Shown here one piece after another: positions 50,909-64,000 of a stretch of DNA of 64,000 nucleotides; positions within the stretch are counted from its first letter, which is position 1; the number at the start of each line of letters is the position of its first letter. The position numbers and the translations under genes are program-made. The DNA comes from Zopfochytrium polystomum. Lineage: Eukaryota; Chytridiomycota; Chytridiomycetes; Chytridiales; Chytridiaceae. Under the pieces are notes generated by a model that saw nothing but the letters and a program-made list of their open reading frames with translations, was not told the origin of the DNA and searched no databases. The stretch covers positions 1 through 64,000 of the forward strand of contig JAIVFJ010000223.1 in NCBI GenBank assembly GCA_025765615.1. The letters run 5' to 3'.

Positions 50909-53900
50909 ATGCACCCCAACCGCCACCATCACCAACCCCAGGACGACGACGAAGACGCCGAAGCGGCGGCGGCGACCGCCGAGTCAGCGGACACGGCCGC
51001 GGCGCTGCTGCCGATCCGCTCGCGGCCGGGGACGACCAGCGGAGCCGGCGGTGGCGGCGGTACGACGACGACGCTCCCGCCGATCGCCGCCGCCGCCGTT
51101 GGAACCTCCACCTCCACCACCACCGCCACCACCGCCGCCACCGCCGCCGCCGGGCAGCAGGCGGCGTCGGCGCCCGGGACGCGGCGCAACAGCGTGTACA
51201 AGGCGGGTGGGCCGTCGACGTTCTTTACGATGGACCTGGTCGTGACGGACCCGCTGGCGCTGCCGCCGGCGTCTGCGGGGGCGGCGGGCTCGGGCGTGCT
51301 GCCGTCCGCGGGCGGCGGCGGCGGCGGGATCGGGATCGGGATCGGCGGAGGCGGCGCGTCGCCGATCGCGATCGCAGGTGCAGGCCGCGCGCTGTCGTTC
51401 ACCGGCGGCGGCGTCGGCGGAGGCGGCGGGGGGCGCGGGCTCGATCGGCGGCGGCGTCGGAGGCGGCGGTACTTACTTTCCGCGGCCGACGGTAAGCGCG
51501 GGGTACGCGCACTCGGGTCGCGGCGCGTCGGCGGGGAGCGTCGGCGACGGCGGCGAGTACGGGGGCGACGGCGGGTTCGCGCGACGCGCGCGGGAAGCGG
51601 TGCGGTTCGGCATGTCCTTGGCGTCGTCGTCGGCGTCGTCGTCGGTGGCGGTTGGGGCGTCGGGTTGGCTCGGGTACGGCGTGGACCCGCTGTCGCTGCC
51701 GGTGTTTGGCGAGCGGGATCTCGCGGCGGTGATCGAGGCTGCGATGGGGCGGCTAGCCGCAGAGGCGGCGGCGGCGATCGGCGGCGGCGGCGGTTCTGAC
51801 GAGACCTCGGGCGGAGCGCCGCGGGTGACGGCCGAGGAGCTTGCGGCGGTACTCTTCCGCGACGCGGATGTCGGGCTTGCCGCACCAGCCGGGAGTAACA
51901 GCACCAGCAGCAGCAACAACGCCAACGGGACCGGCAGCGACAGCGCAGCGGCGGCGGCGGCGGCGGCGGAAAAGCAGCGGTCGCGGTTGCTGGCGGTCCT
52001 CAAGCTTCGGTACCGGGCGTCGCAGACGATGCTGGGCGAGCTAGGGCGTCGGGTGGACACGATCCAGCGCGCGTTTGGGGACGCGGCGGCGCGGGTGTCG
52101 GCGGCGGAGGTGGAGCGGGCGGAGGCGGTGCGGGCGGCGGAGGGGGTGGTGCGGCGGTACCGGGAGCTGGAGGTGCGGTGCGCGGCGGCGGAGCGAGCGA
52201 TGGAGGTGTTTGTCGGGTCGCGGCTCTGCCGGCGGTGTCGCGAGCGCGACGCGGAGGAGGAGGAGGAGGCGGTAGCTGCTTCTGCGGCGACGGCGGGCGC
52301 TACTGGCGGCGTCGGCGTCGGCGGAGAGGAGGCGCCCGGAGAGTGGGAGGACGCTCAGCGCAGCGGCAACCCCGTCGACGGCGGCGGCGACTTGCCGGAC
52401 CGGCCGCCGCCCGCGCGCAAGGCTTCGGCGCGGTCCGGTCGGTCCGCCGGCGGCGCCGCTGCGCAGAAGCGAAGCGTCAAAGTCGTTCTGCCCGTACCAA
52501 AGGAAGAACCGGGAGCCGGTTCTTCCGCCTCCTCCCCCTCCTCCTCGACCTTCTCCTCCTCCGCTCAGGGCCCTTCGCCAGCGCGGCAGGGGTCGACGGT
52601 GCTGGACCCGTGGACGGCAGCGGCGGCCATCGACGAGACCGAGGAGCCCGTCTCTAAAAACGACTACTTTGGTAAAGCAGAGCTCCGATCCGCCTTCCAC
52701 CTCACCTCTGTACTCCTTCGCTTTGCAGTCGGACCAGTAACTAACACCTTGTGAAAACCAACAGACGAGCAGGACGCGTTCGCGGCGCCCGACCAAGTGA
52801 CGCGGGCGGTGATTCTCAAGTCGGCCAATGTGCTGGCGGCAAAGAAGCGGTTCGACCCGCCGACGACCGCCAACGCGCAGGCGCACGCGCACATTGCGCG
52901 AGAGTCGGAGCACGGGTAAATCCTCTCCATCAGACCAAAAAAAAAAAAAACTCACACCCCTCTTAATACTACAACAACAATCGCGACCTCGTCTTTGCCC
53001 AGCCCGCCACACACGCACCACCCGCCGACGGGGCAACCGACGGTACCCCTCCTCCCGCTGTCTCCAACGGCGACGCCGACGACAACCGGCGGCGTCGGCT
53101 GCCCACCGCCATCGTCGTCTGGCGCCGCGGCACCGTCGGTGCAGCAGCAGCAACAGCACCACCTCGCGCCGCACACGCTGCTCCGCCGCCTCGCGCACGC
53201 GCGGACCGCGACGCCGCACCACCTCGCGCAAGTCCTCCAGCAGCAGACGCAACGCCTCTTATCCTGCGCGACGCCCGAGTCGTACGTGGCGGCGCTGCAC
53301 GGGCACCTCGCGTCGATGACGCGGGCGGTTGTGGCGTGCGTGGAGGCGCTAGCGGAAGAGCGGCGGGCGCGGGAGGCGGTGCGGGGGAGGTGGCGGAGGT
53401 TGAGGAGGGCGGTGGTGGAGAGGGGGTGGGGGGTCGACGGGAGGGGGGAGGTTGTGGTTGGGCCGGCGCCGACGGGGAGGAAGGGGAAGGGCGGCGGGAG
53501 GGGGAGGGAGGCGGGCGGGGAGTGGCGGCGGAGGGTGTTGGGGCAGGTGGTTGTTGCGGTTGGGGCGGTGGCGCGGGAGGGCGGAGGCGGTGGAACGCGG
53601 GGCGGTGGGAGGACGCGGGGAGGGGGGTAGCGGCAGGGACGGGGACGTGGACGCGGACGGCGGCGGCGGGGGCGGCGCGGGGCGGGCGACGCCGCCGCCG
53701 GCGCCGCTGTCGTCGGCGTCGTCCTCTGCGCGCGTGACGTTCTCGGCGGATGTCGACGCGCACGCGCGGCGGTCGCACCCGCAGCCGCACCCTCCGCGGC
53801 GGCCAGCAACGGCGCCGGAACCCTCCGACGGCGGCGGCGGCGGCGGCGGCGGGGTCTCTGTCTCTGCGGCGGCGGCGCGGCGCCCGCAGTACCGCGCTCC

Positions 53901-54519
53901 CCCACCGCCGCCGCCGTCCGCCCCCGCCGGCGCCGTCTCACGATCCGCGTCGTTATCGCATCCGCCGCCGTCGTCGTCGGCTGCGTCGTCGTCGTGGCCG
54001 TCACGTCGTCGTCGTGCGCGGGCTACGACGGCGCCGACGCTGCCGCCGGCGTGCGCGGTGCGACCGTTCATGGACGAGGCGGTGTCGCAGCACACGCAGC
54101 GGCGGCGGACGATCGACAGCATAGCGCGGCGCGCGCCGGGGGTCGTGGTCGCGGCCGGTGGATTCGGGTTCGGGTTCGGGTCGTCGTCCCCGTCGCCGCT
54201 TGCGGGAGGTCCCTGCTCTGCTGGTGGTGGTGGTGGTGGTATTTGTGGAAGTGGTGGCGGTGCAAGTTATGTTGTTGCGTCGGGGCCTGCTGGCGGCGAC
54301 GGCGGGGGCGGCGGCGGCGGGAGTCGAATCATGTCGTCGTCGGGGGCGCCGACGGCGCACTGGCGGTCGTCGTTTTCGACGAGCGCGGCGTACGAAAAGG
54401 GCGGGGGCGGGGGCGGGGGCGGCGGCGCGACGGCTGGGTCGATGGCGATGTCGACGCGGCCGGCGACGAGGGACGCCGCGTACGGCGGGGCCGGGCGGCG
54501 GGTTGGCGAGTGCTACTAA
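50909..54519 (+). CDS. Large Gly/Ala/Ser-rich coiled-coil protein (unrecognised)
   Basis: ATG at 50909 starts MHPNRHHHQPQDDDEDAEAA. The frame must shift by one base around the G-run near 51430, after which it runs to a donor at 52671/52672 (GTAAAG). Exon 2 is 52765-52915, exon 3 starts at 53003 and another one-base change is needed between about 53400 and 53640 before the C-terminal frame ends GRRVGECY at 54519. Stretches that look selected: FGERDLAAVIEAAMGRL, VTAEELAAVLFRDADVGL, a coiled coil (RLLAVLKLRYRASQTMLGEL and RRVDTIQRAFGDAAARV), a possible zinc pair CRRCRERDAEEE, VTRAVILKSANVLAAKKRF in exon 2, a second helical region (ATPESYVAALHGHLASMTRA) and RVTFSADVDAHARRSH. The rest is poly-Gly/Ala/Ser. 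No family is recognised. The frame changes are either assembly errors or missed short introns. Confidence 0.55.
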
Positions 54520-55026
54520 AGCCCTTTTTTTTTTGTGCGTAGAGTCGAATGATTGCGTTTCAGCTTTGTGTTGCTGTTGCTGATGGTATTGGGTATTGCT
54601 GGTGTTGGTGCAGGTGTTGGTGTTAGGGGGGAAGGGCGGAACATTCTCCGACTGTCGGCGTAGTTTTTGCCGGTTCTCGTATTTTGCTCGTTGTCCACTT
54701 TCTTCTACTTCCTCTTCAACTTCTTCTACCTCCTCTGCTGGTTTCCCTCTTCTTCTAATTCTCCTTTCTCTTCTTTATTACCTCTCGGGGTTGGCCCCCC
54801 ATTTGGATCTTGTAAGGGGGCAGCCCCGCCCATCTTTCCCCTTGCCCCCTTGCACCCCTAGCATAGAATACAGAGAGTTTGTTCGTGTCCTTCTTCTTCT
54901 TCTTCTTCTGTTTGTGTCACAGTCCCAGCCTCCTTCTCCCTCCTCGAGATCTATCTGGCACGCACGCACGCAAGAAGGCGTGAGAGTTGTTTAGCCAGGT
55001 TTTTTTTCGAGCGAGTGTTTTCCTTC

Positions 55027-55063
<37 letters not shown>

Positions 55064-55104
55064 TCTCCCGTCGGGGTCGCCCCCACCACAAAAAACTCTC
55101 CTTT
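54520..55104. other. Convergent 3' spacer
   Basis: Between two convergent genes; TTCTTC-rich tract and a (CA)n run at 55028-55061. Confidence 0.6.
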
Positions 55105-56291
55105 CTACGCCGCCGCCGCGTCCAGCTCCGCCTTGAGCGTGCCCAGCAGCCTGACCAGCGCATCCCGCTCGGCGCGCAACCCGCCGACGGCCGTCTCGGC
55201 CTCGCCCAAGGCCTTTTTCGCCTCGGCGTCTTCACCGGCACCAGCACTAGCACCGGGACCGTCCCCAGCGGCCGCGACGCCGCGTCTTAGGGCGGCGACG
55301 TCGTCGCGGACGGCGTCGAGGCGCCTCTTTGCGTGGGCCTCGAGGCCGGCGAGCTCCTCGCGCTCGAGCGACTTTTCGGCGACCTGGTCGTCGGCGGCCT
55401 GGCGGTCGGCGGCGCGGTTGGCGTACTCGAGGTCGAGGGCTTGGAAGTCGGCGCGGAGCGCGGGGAGGTCTTTTGCTTGCAGGTTGCCGCCCGCAGGGTC
55501 GCGGTGGTTCACGGTCGTGCGAACAAAGATGGTGGATCCGGTTTTCTTGATTGTTGGTGTGTAAGTGTTGCGAGGAGAGAAAGAGAGGAGAGAGAGGAAG
55601 AGAGTAAACGAGTGAACGAGACAGTGTGTGATGATAGAACGGGTCGTTTGGGAGGATCGGTGGGTAGAAGTACCAAAAACGGGGGGGGGGAACTTCTCAC
55701 CGACTTAAGGAAACGCTCCTTCACGTCGAGGGGCACCCCAACGGGGAGCGTGCGGCCTCGCCGCCTGCTCTCGAGGACGTGGCGAAAGTAAATGTACTGT
55801 TCCTCGTTGATGGTTGGCGCGCTTAGCGAGACGAGGGCCCTGCGGGTGTGAGATTGATGGGCGGAATCGTACGAAGTGGTTGATGAATGATGGTTGATGA
55901 ATGAACGATTGATAGATTGATTGATTGATGATAACGGATGATCAACGAAAATGAGTGGGGTGGGGGAGGACAAGGGCTGGGTCGGCCTGCGCGGCTAGCT
56001 CAAGTGCGCGTGTGTGTGTGTGTGTGTGTGTGTGGCACCTTACCAGATCTGCACAAACTCTTCTTGGCTGAGGCGGGACTGCTGGTACAGCGGCTCGAGA
56101 TCGGCGACTGGGGTGATGGAAATGAGATGAGGAGAGAGGTAAGAAGGGGGGTCGTCGGGGGGCGTTGGTTAGTAGCACATATCGCGCATAATCGCACATT
56201 CGGATCCGATTGTTCGCTTCGAAGATCACACCAACGATCGATCTCGCTCTCGCTACTCTCTTCTTCGTCTTCTCCTACTTCTCACTTCTTA

Positions 56292-56330
<39 letters not shown>

Positions 56331-56454
56331 ACTACTACAAGCAGCACTACTCACGCGCGAGGTCGTCCTTGCCCAGCCTTGCAAACTGCGACTCAAAGGT
56401 AAAGCGATCGCTGGGCGTGACGTGCCAGTCGAACGCCGCGGCCGACGCAGCCAT
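55105..56454 (-). CDS. End3-like actin/endocytosis complex protein
   Basis: Four minus-strand exons: 56454-56355, 56107-56044, 55839-55701, 55545-55105 (744 nt, 247 aa), all with GT-AG junctions and a continuous frame. The product opens with FDWHVTPSDRFTFESQF, the start of the second EH domain of yeast-type End3 (FDWYxxPSD). It continues with DLEPLYQQSRLSQEEFVQIW, ALVSLSAPTINEEQYIYF, HVLESRRRGRTLPVGVP and VKERFLKS, then TIFVRTTVNHRDPAGGN and a long coiled coil (about residues 120-247). End3 works with Pan1 and Sla1 in actin-driven endocytosis. The usual N-terminal EH domain (about 95 residues) is not seen; a splice acceptor just upstream (CACTCAG) hints that an unseen 5' exon may exist. Expression seems likely: low-complexity is confined to introns. 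Confidence 0.8.
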
Positions 56455-57714
56455 AACTGAGTGGGTGGGTGAGTGACGGTGTCTTGTTGAGGAAGGGACG
56501 GGGGTGGTCGCTGTGTGGGGATTGCAACGATTGGCCCACACAATTACATATTACTGGAAGAAGGAAAATACTGTCGTGCCGTGCACACGTGTACCTAACC
56601 CCCCAACCTCAGTTCCACTCTTCTTCATTAACGATTCCAATGATCGAGGCATTTATTCTGATGATACGAGACATCACCTACAAGCGACGCGCCCATGGGT
56701 TGAAGGGAGTTTGTATGACTTGTCAGAGTAAAGGAAAGAAATATGCAAGAGAGCCTGTTGCCTTCATCGACCTCACTACTTTTCATTGATCACTTCTTCT
56801 GTGCCTTCTTGCTGCCGACCAGTCAGTTTTCCGCCGAAGAGCAGGTTGTGCCAAACATGAAGAGAGAATCCAGGGATCGAAAATTTTTCGAAACATGGTG
56901 AACCTTCCCTCCCCCTGGTGAAACAAAAATAAAAACGCTTGCCTCGCGCGTGACGCACGCGAATTGAACCGTGAAACCCAACCTCGGCAGCAAAAAAAAA
57001 AGAAGAAAAAAAGCTCCCCGACGGGCATGTGCTCGCTTTCAGCACTGGGTAGAAAACAGCGTAGAACTGCTGGAAAGAAATATTTCCCTTTTTGCCGCCC
57101 GCCAAAAAAAAAAAAAAAAAAAAACAGCTTCTTACAGTTTACACGCTTGGAACTTTCTTTGTTTCCCCCTTTTTTCTTTTGGCGTTGCCCTTTTTTTCTT
57201 TCCTCCTCAAAACGGGGAGAAGGCGGGAACAACGCCGACAGTCTATTCCATCTTTTTCGTTGGGGACAGGGAGGTGGGAAATCAAAGGAGAAGCAGAGGG
57301 GAAAGCGAAACTCTCTTAAGCGGGGTCTAGAGAAATGGAAAAGAGACAGGAAGTGAGAGAGAGACAGAGAGAGGGAGAGAGAGAAGGTTGAGTAGAGAGA
57401 GCCGAGAAGCAGGAGTAGGGGGGAGAACGGGCAAGGAGCGAGTGAGTGTGTGAGAGAGAATAAACCGCAATGAAGTCAACCTCGACCAGGGGGAAAAAAA
57501 AAGAATAACAGAAAAAAGAGACTCGGCGAACAATAGAAAAAGGAAAGCGCCTCTCACACTATCAAACACAGTCACACACTCACATATCACAACAACAACA
57601 CAAACCAAAAAAAAAAAAAAAACCAAATATTTAAAAGGCAACAAAAAGGGAAAAAAAAGACCAAAAAATACAACCCGCAGGCCATCCCCTCCCCACCCCG
57701 GCTTCACCCTCCTT
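56455..57714. other. Spacer; possible location of a missing End3 5' exon
   Basis: No EH-like coding found. Contains A/T homopolymers (56990-57016, 57103-57124) and GA-rich tracts (57355-57400). It also holds the 3' flank of the receptor-like gene. Confidence 0.45.
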
Positions 57715-58228
57715 TCAAAACGCCGTCGTCACATTCCCACGCGTCCCCGCCCCGGCCGGCGGCTCGCCGTACCCACGATACACCCCGCCGCCTACACCAC
57801 CACCACCACCACCACCACCACCGTCGCTCCCGTACCGCTGCTGCTGCTGCAGCTGCGTGTTCCCGTCGCCGTACATTGTCGGGTACTGCATCGGGTGCTG
57901 CTGTTGCTGCTGCTGCTGCTGGTGCTGCTGCTGTTGGTAAAAGCTGTATTGCTGTTGTTGTTGTTGCGGGAAGAACGACGCCGCCGCCGACGACGACGAC
58001 ATCGGTAGCGGGAAGAAGACAGAGGACGGTGAGTGGTTGTTCTGGTTCGGGTTTATTGCGTTTGCTGCGTAGGACGACGACGGCGACGACGACGGCGGAC
58101 GCTGCGGTTGCGGACTGCGTTGGGGACCAGAGGTCTGTCGCGGAGGGGCGGCGCGGCGGTGGCGGCGGCGGTGGGGCGCTGTACGCGCTGTAAGGCGTCG
58201 TGGTGGTGGTCGGATTGCTGTTGTTGCC

Positions 58229-58260
<32 letters not shown>

Positions 58261-60073
58261 AAGGCGGCATGGGCATGGGCGGGTAATAAGCGCGCGGGGT
58301 CAGGGACGACCCTGTCGACGCGGCCGACGCCGAGTCGGTGCTGGCGCGGAAGTGGTGCTGGTGGTTGTACTGCTGCTGCTGCTGCTGGTTGTACTGCAGC
58401 TGCGCGACGGCGGCGGCGGAAGAGTTTGTGGTGGAAGACGGGAACCCCGCGACGGCGGTGGACGCGGAGGACGCGGTCGGGGACGCGAGGATAGCTGCTG
58501 CTGCTGCAGCTGCTGCGGCGGAGGTCGGGGAAGGGAAAAACGGCCTGCCGCCGGCGCCTGCTCCGCCGCCGCCGACGTCGCCGTACGCAAACTTTACGTC
58601 CCCTCCACCACCACCACCACCGCCGGCGCCCCCGGACGTCCACCAACCGTTCGCGGCGGCGGCCGCGTCCGCCGCCGGGTTGTTCCGGTAGTACAGCTGC
58701 TGCTGCTGCTGGGGGTCGGCGGTCTCGCCGACGCCCGCGGGGCGCAAGAGGTCCGCGGACGAGTTGAAGGACGCGGCGGCGGGTGTGAAGGACTGCGGCG
58801 GGATCGGATGGGTTTTTGCAAAGGGATTGTGCGTGGCGGCGTACGGGTCGTTTGCTCCCGCTGCGTGGATCCCGCCGTTGAGGTGGGTCTTGTTTAGGAG
58901 GATGGGACAGTGTTGTGTGAGAACTGAAGCCCGGTTTGGGGGAAGAAAAGAAAAAAGTAACGCTGTTTAGAGAACATTAACACTCACGAGGGAGACGCCG
59001 CCGTCGCCGCGCGTGTGGTAGAGGGCAGCGGGGGAGGCTCTTCTGAGGGACGGAAAGCGGACGTGGCGGAGCCAGGAGAACCACGAAGCGTACGTTTCTC
59101 TCGCCGAGTAAGTCTTTTAAAGAACAGTTTTGTTTGGGTTTTTTTTTAAGAGTCGAAAAAAGGGTGGGGAAAAAAAAAACAATCCAGCACTCTACCGTCC
59201 CAAAGCACGCGAGCAGCAGCACGGCCAGCAGCGCCGGCTCGTACAGGTTCAACTGAATTGTCAGGTCCTGCACGCCCAGCAGCGAATTCAGGCCCTCGGC
59301 GGAGCCTTGCTCGATGACGGTGAGGAGGGACGAGAGGATGTAGAGCAACGAGAGGACGGCGATGCCGGAGCACCAGAGGAGCATGCGGAAGATGAACTGC
59401 ATGAGGACGCGGAGGGCGCGGGTGTTTGCTGCGGCGCTGCCGGCGCGCGAGGCGGAGGAGGACGCGGCGATGCTGAGGGCCGGGTTTGCCGGCGCCGGCG
59501 CGGAGGTGGACGTGGTGGGGCTGGTGACGCCGCCGGTGTTCATGGTGTTGTTGTAGGGGTTGTATGGGTTGCCGGGGCCGCCGCCGTTGGACGAGTTTTG
59601 AGAGAGGGCGAGCTGGCGGTGCTTGCGGATGTACGAAATGACGGCGCGAGCTGTGTAATGTGTGTGTGTGTGCGTGTATATGTGCGTGTGGAGCGGAGCA
59701 GAGATTTTTCGGTGAGTCTCGATCCCCTCGCGCTCTCTCGCCTTTCCACAACCACACGAACGAACGACGAACTCAACTCAAAAAATAGAACCCGTGCGCG
59801 AAAAACACAGCGTCCCAGCAAATCTCGAAAGTCAAGAACTGGTACAAAAACCGGTCGTAGTCGCAGTACGAGTTGTCGACGAGGCGGGCCTTTGTGGCTC
59901 TGATGGAGAGGTTGATGACGGCGGTGACGCAGGGGGAGAGCCAGGTCGCGCAAAAGTAGGCGACGGAGCGGGCGCGGCGGTCGGACCACCACTTTGTCGG
60001 GCTGATGGCCTTGGGGGACAGCGTGAGGTGCAGCTCGATCGCGAGGCACGAGTTGGCCGTGACTTTTTGTTGA

Positions 60074-60114
<41 letters not shown>

Positions 60115-60444
60115 TGTGAGGAGTGTGAGAGTGTGTGAGCGCGCTCGCCGGTTAGAACAAGAGAAAAGAAAAGAGCGAAGACACTCACACGCGGCGTTTC
60201 CAATTAGACCGAAAATGAACGACTGTGTGTGTGAGAGTGAAGTTGATTGGTAGAAAGAAAGAAGACGAGGGGAGAGACAGAGAGAGAGAGATCAGTCAGT
60301 CGGTGGGTGCTTGCGTCATTGGACAACGAGGATTGGGGCGCCGACCAAGCTTCCGAGAGACCAAATAAGAGAGAGAGTGTGTGTGTGTCGGGAAGCACAC
60401 AGGCTGACAGCCAGTCAGACAGACAGTCAGAGAGACACAGACAT

Positions 60445-60491
<47 letters not shown>

Positions 60492-61182
60492 CAACCCGGC
60501 AACAAATCAAACAAGCCAGAAAAAGCTTTTGCGGCCGATATCTGCCTTGGGGGTAGTTGTTGGAATCCGCCGGTCTGTCGGCCCCGCTCTTGTCATCGCC
60601 CCCGTAAGAGTCGCCATGTCCGTCGGGTCTGTCCGTCGCGGTCGTCTGTCTCAACGCCCCACCCCACAGACAGGCAGACAGACAGACAGACAGACAGACA
60701 AACGCAAGGCAGACAGACACACAACGCTCCCCGCCACCCTCACCCTTACCCTCTCCTCTCCCACTCCTGCACTCCCCTACCCTCCCTCTCTCACTCTCAC
60801 TCCCACTCACCTCGATCTCGCACACGACCTGGAACGGCGCGAACCCGTCCACAAACCTCAGCGGCGCGTCCGGGTTCGTCGCATCGGGCCTCACAAACAC
60901 CGCCGGCGGCAGGCCCACCCCCGTCGTCGCATCCGTCGTCCCATTCGTCGTCCCATTACCACCGCTCCCCGCGACCGCCGCAGCGTACTGCTCCGCCAGC
61001 ACCTGAGCCCTCTGGAACAGCGCGACGACGAGCGTGCCGTCGGTGATGAGCATGAGCTCCCAGACGACGATGGCGGACGCGATCAGGGTCAGCGGGTAGT
61101 TTTTCGCGGGCGCGGTCGCGCCGACGACGAGCAGCGCCGCGACGAAGCCGACGCAGTTGCAGGCGAGGGGGAAGGCGTGCAT
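57715..61182 (-). CDS. Seven-transmembrane receptor-like protein with long Q/N-rich tail
   Basis: Six minus-strand exons: 61182-60811, 60222-60189, 60062-59778, 59650-59196, 59113-58988 and 58888-57715, with consistent phases. Seven hydrophobic helices appear in order: ACNCVGFVAALLVVGA; TLIASAIVVWELMLITDG; SFIFGLIGNAAFTANSCL; VAYFCATWLSPCVTAVINL; FLYQFLTFEICWDAVFFA; FIFRMLLWCSGIAVLSLLYI; YEPALLAVLLLACFG. A long, glycosylation-prone loop (NGTTNGTT) separates helices 2 and 3 and ends FQVVCEIE, reminiscent of the CDI at the start of TM3 in fungal STE3-type pheromone receptors. A Ser/Ala-rich loop joins helices 5 and 6. The tail is Ala, Gln, Asn and Gly-rich (poly-Q, poly-N). One base must be added near 58110-58130 to keep the tail open. 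A GPCR-like plasma-membrane receptor is inferred; the STE3 link is tentative. Confidence 0.7.
60077..60112 (+). repeat. (GT)n in intron 2 of the receptor-like gene
   Basis: About 36 bp of GT. Intron 1 carries CAGA/ACAG repeats at 60440-60490 and 60668-60705. Confidence 0.9.

Positions 61183-64000
<2,818 letters not shown>

Noticed and set aside
56283..56340. CTG-rich triplet run that could encode poly-Ser/Cys/Ala
   Set aside because: It lies inside intron 1 of the End3-like gene.

Overview
The window reads as nuclear DNA of a fungus, probably an early-diverging (zoosporic-type) lineage. The fungal evidence is an End3-like actin/endocytosis gene, a fragment of the fungal-specific transcription-factor domain, a seven-helix receptor with STE3-like traits, a NACHT-WD40 NLR-type gene, short GT-AG introns (47 to about 115 bp) and intron-bearing tRNA genes. 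The species cannot be named from sequence alone.

Layout. (1) 1-30 kb is a gene graveyard with two or three real genes. It holds decayed pieces of ordinary metabolic genes: LeuA-like, a fungal transcription factor, two GH3 beta-glucosidase tails, a dienelactone hydrolase, an internally deleted MFS transporter, an insulysin, an ankyrin protein and an MDR dehydrogenase. Between them lie a collapsed Helitron (DUF6570 part joined to a Pif1 tail), a LINE remnant split by a 1,456-bp LTR-like insertion, and a second 3' copy of that LTR-like element. Apparently expressed genes are a small secreted acidic protein (9157-9881, minus) and the large PB1-TIR-NACHT-WD40 gene (16348-21531, minus), the most striking feature of the window. 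A proline-rich disordered ORF (25869-26900) may also be real. (2) 31-50 kb is AT-richer and has no convincing protein gene. It holds about 18 tRNA genes and tRNA remnants of many isotypes on both strands, short dispersed repeats, one probable solo LTR with heat-shock-element-like promoter motifs, a hairpin-rich tandem array and long microsatellites. (3) 50.9-61.2 kb is GC-rich and gene-bearing: a large Gly/Ala-rich coiled-coil protein (plus), an End3-like gene (minus, four exons) and a seven-transmembrane receptor-like gene (minus, six exons). (4) 61.2-64 kb is microsatellite-rich DNA with no gene seen.

How the genes relate. There is no operon logic. The NLR-type gene combines an oligomerisation module (PB1), a probable NADase-type signalling module (TIR), a NACHT switch and twelve nearly identical WD40 repeats, the layout expected of a non-self or allorecognition receptor. 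Its surroundings of transposons, decayed genes and tRNA fragments fit a fast-evolving accessory compartment. The GC-rich end looks like the edge of ordinary gene space. Several GC-rich coding regions need one-base frame changes in simple-sequence tracts; these may be consensus errors and should be settled from reads before biological interpretation.
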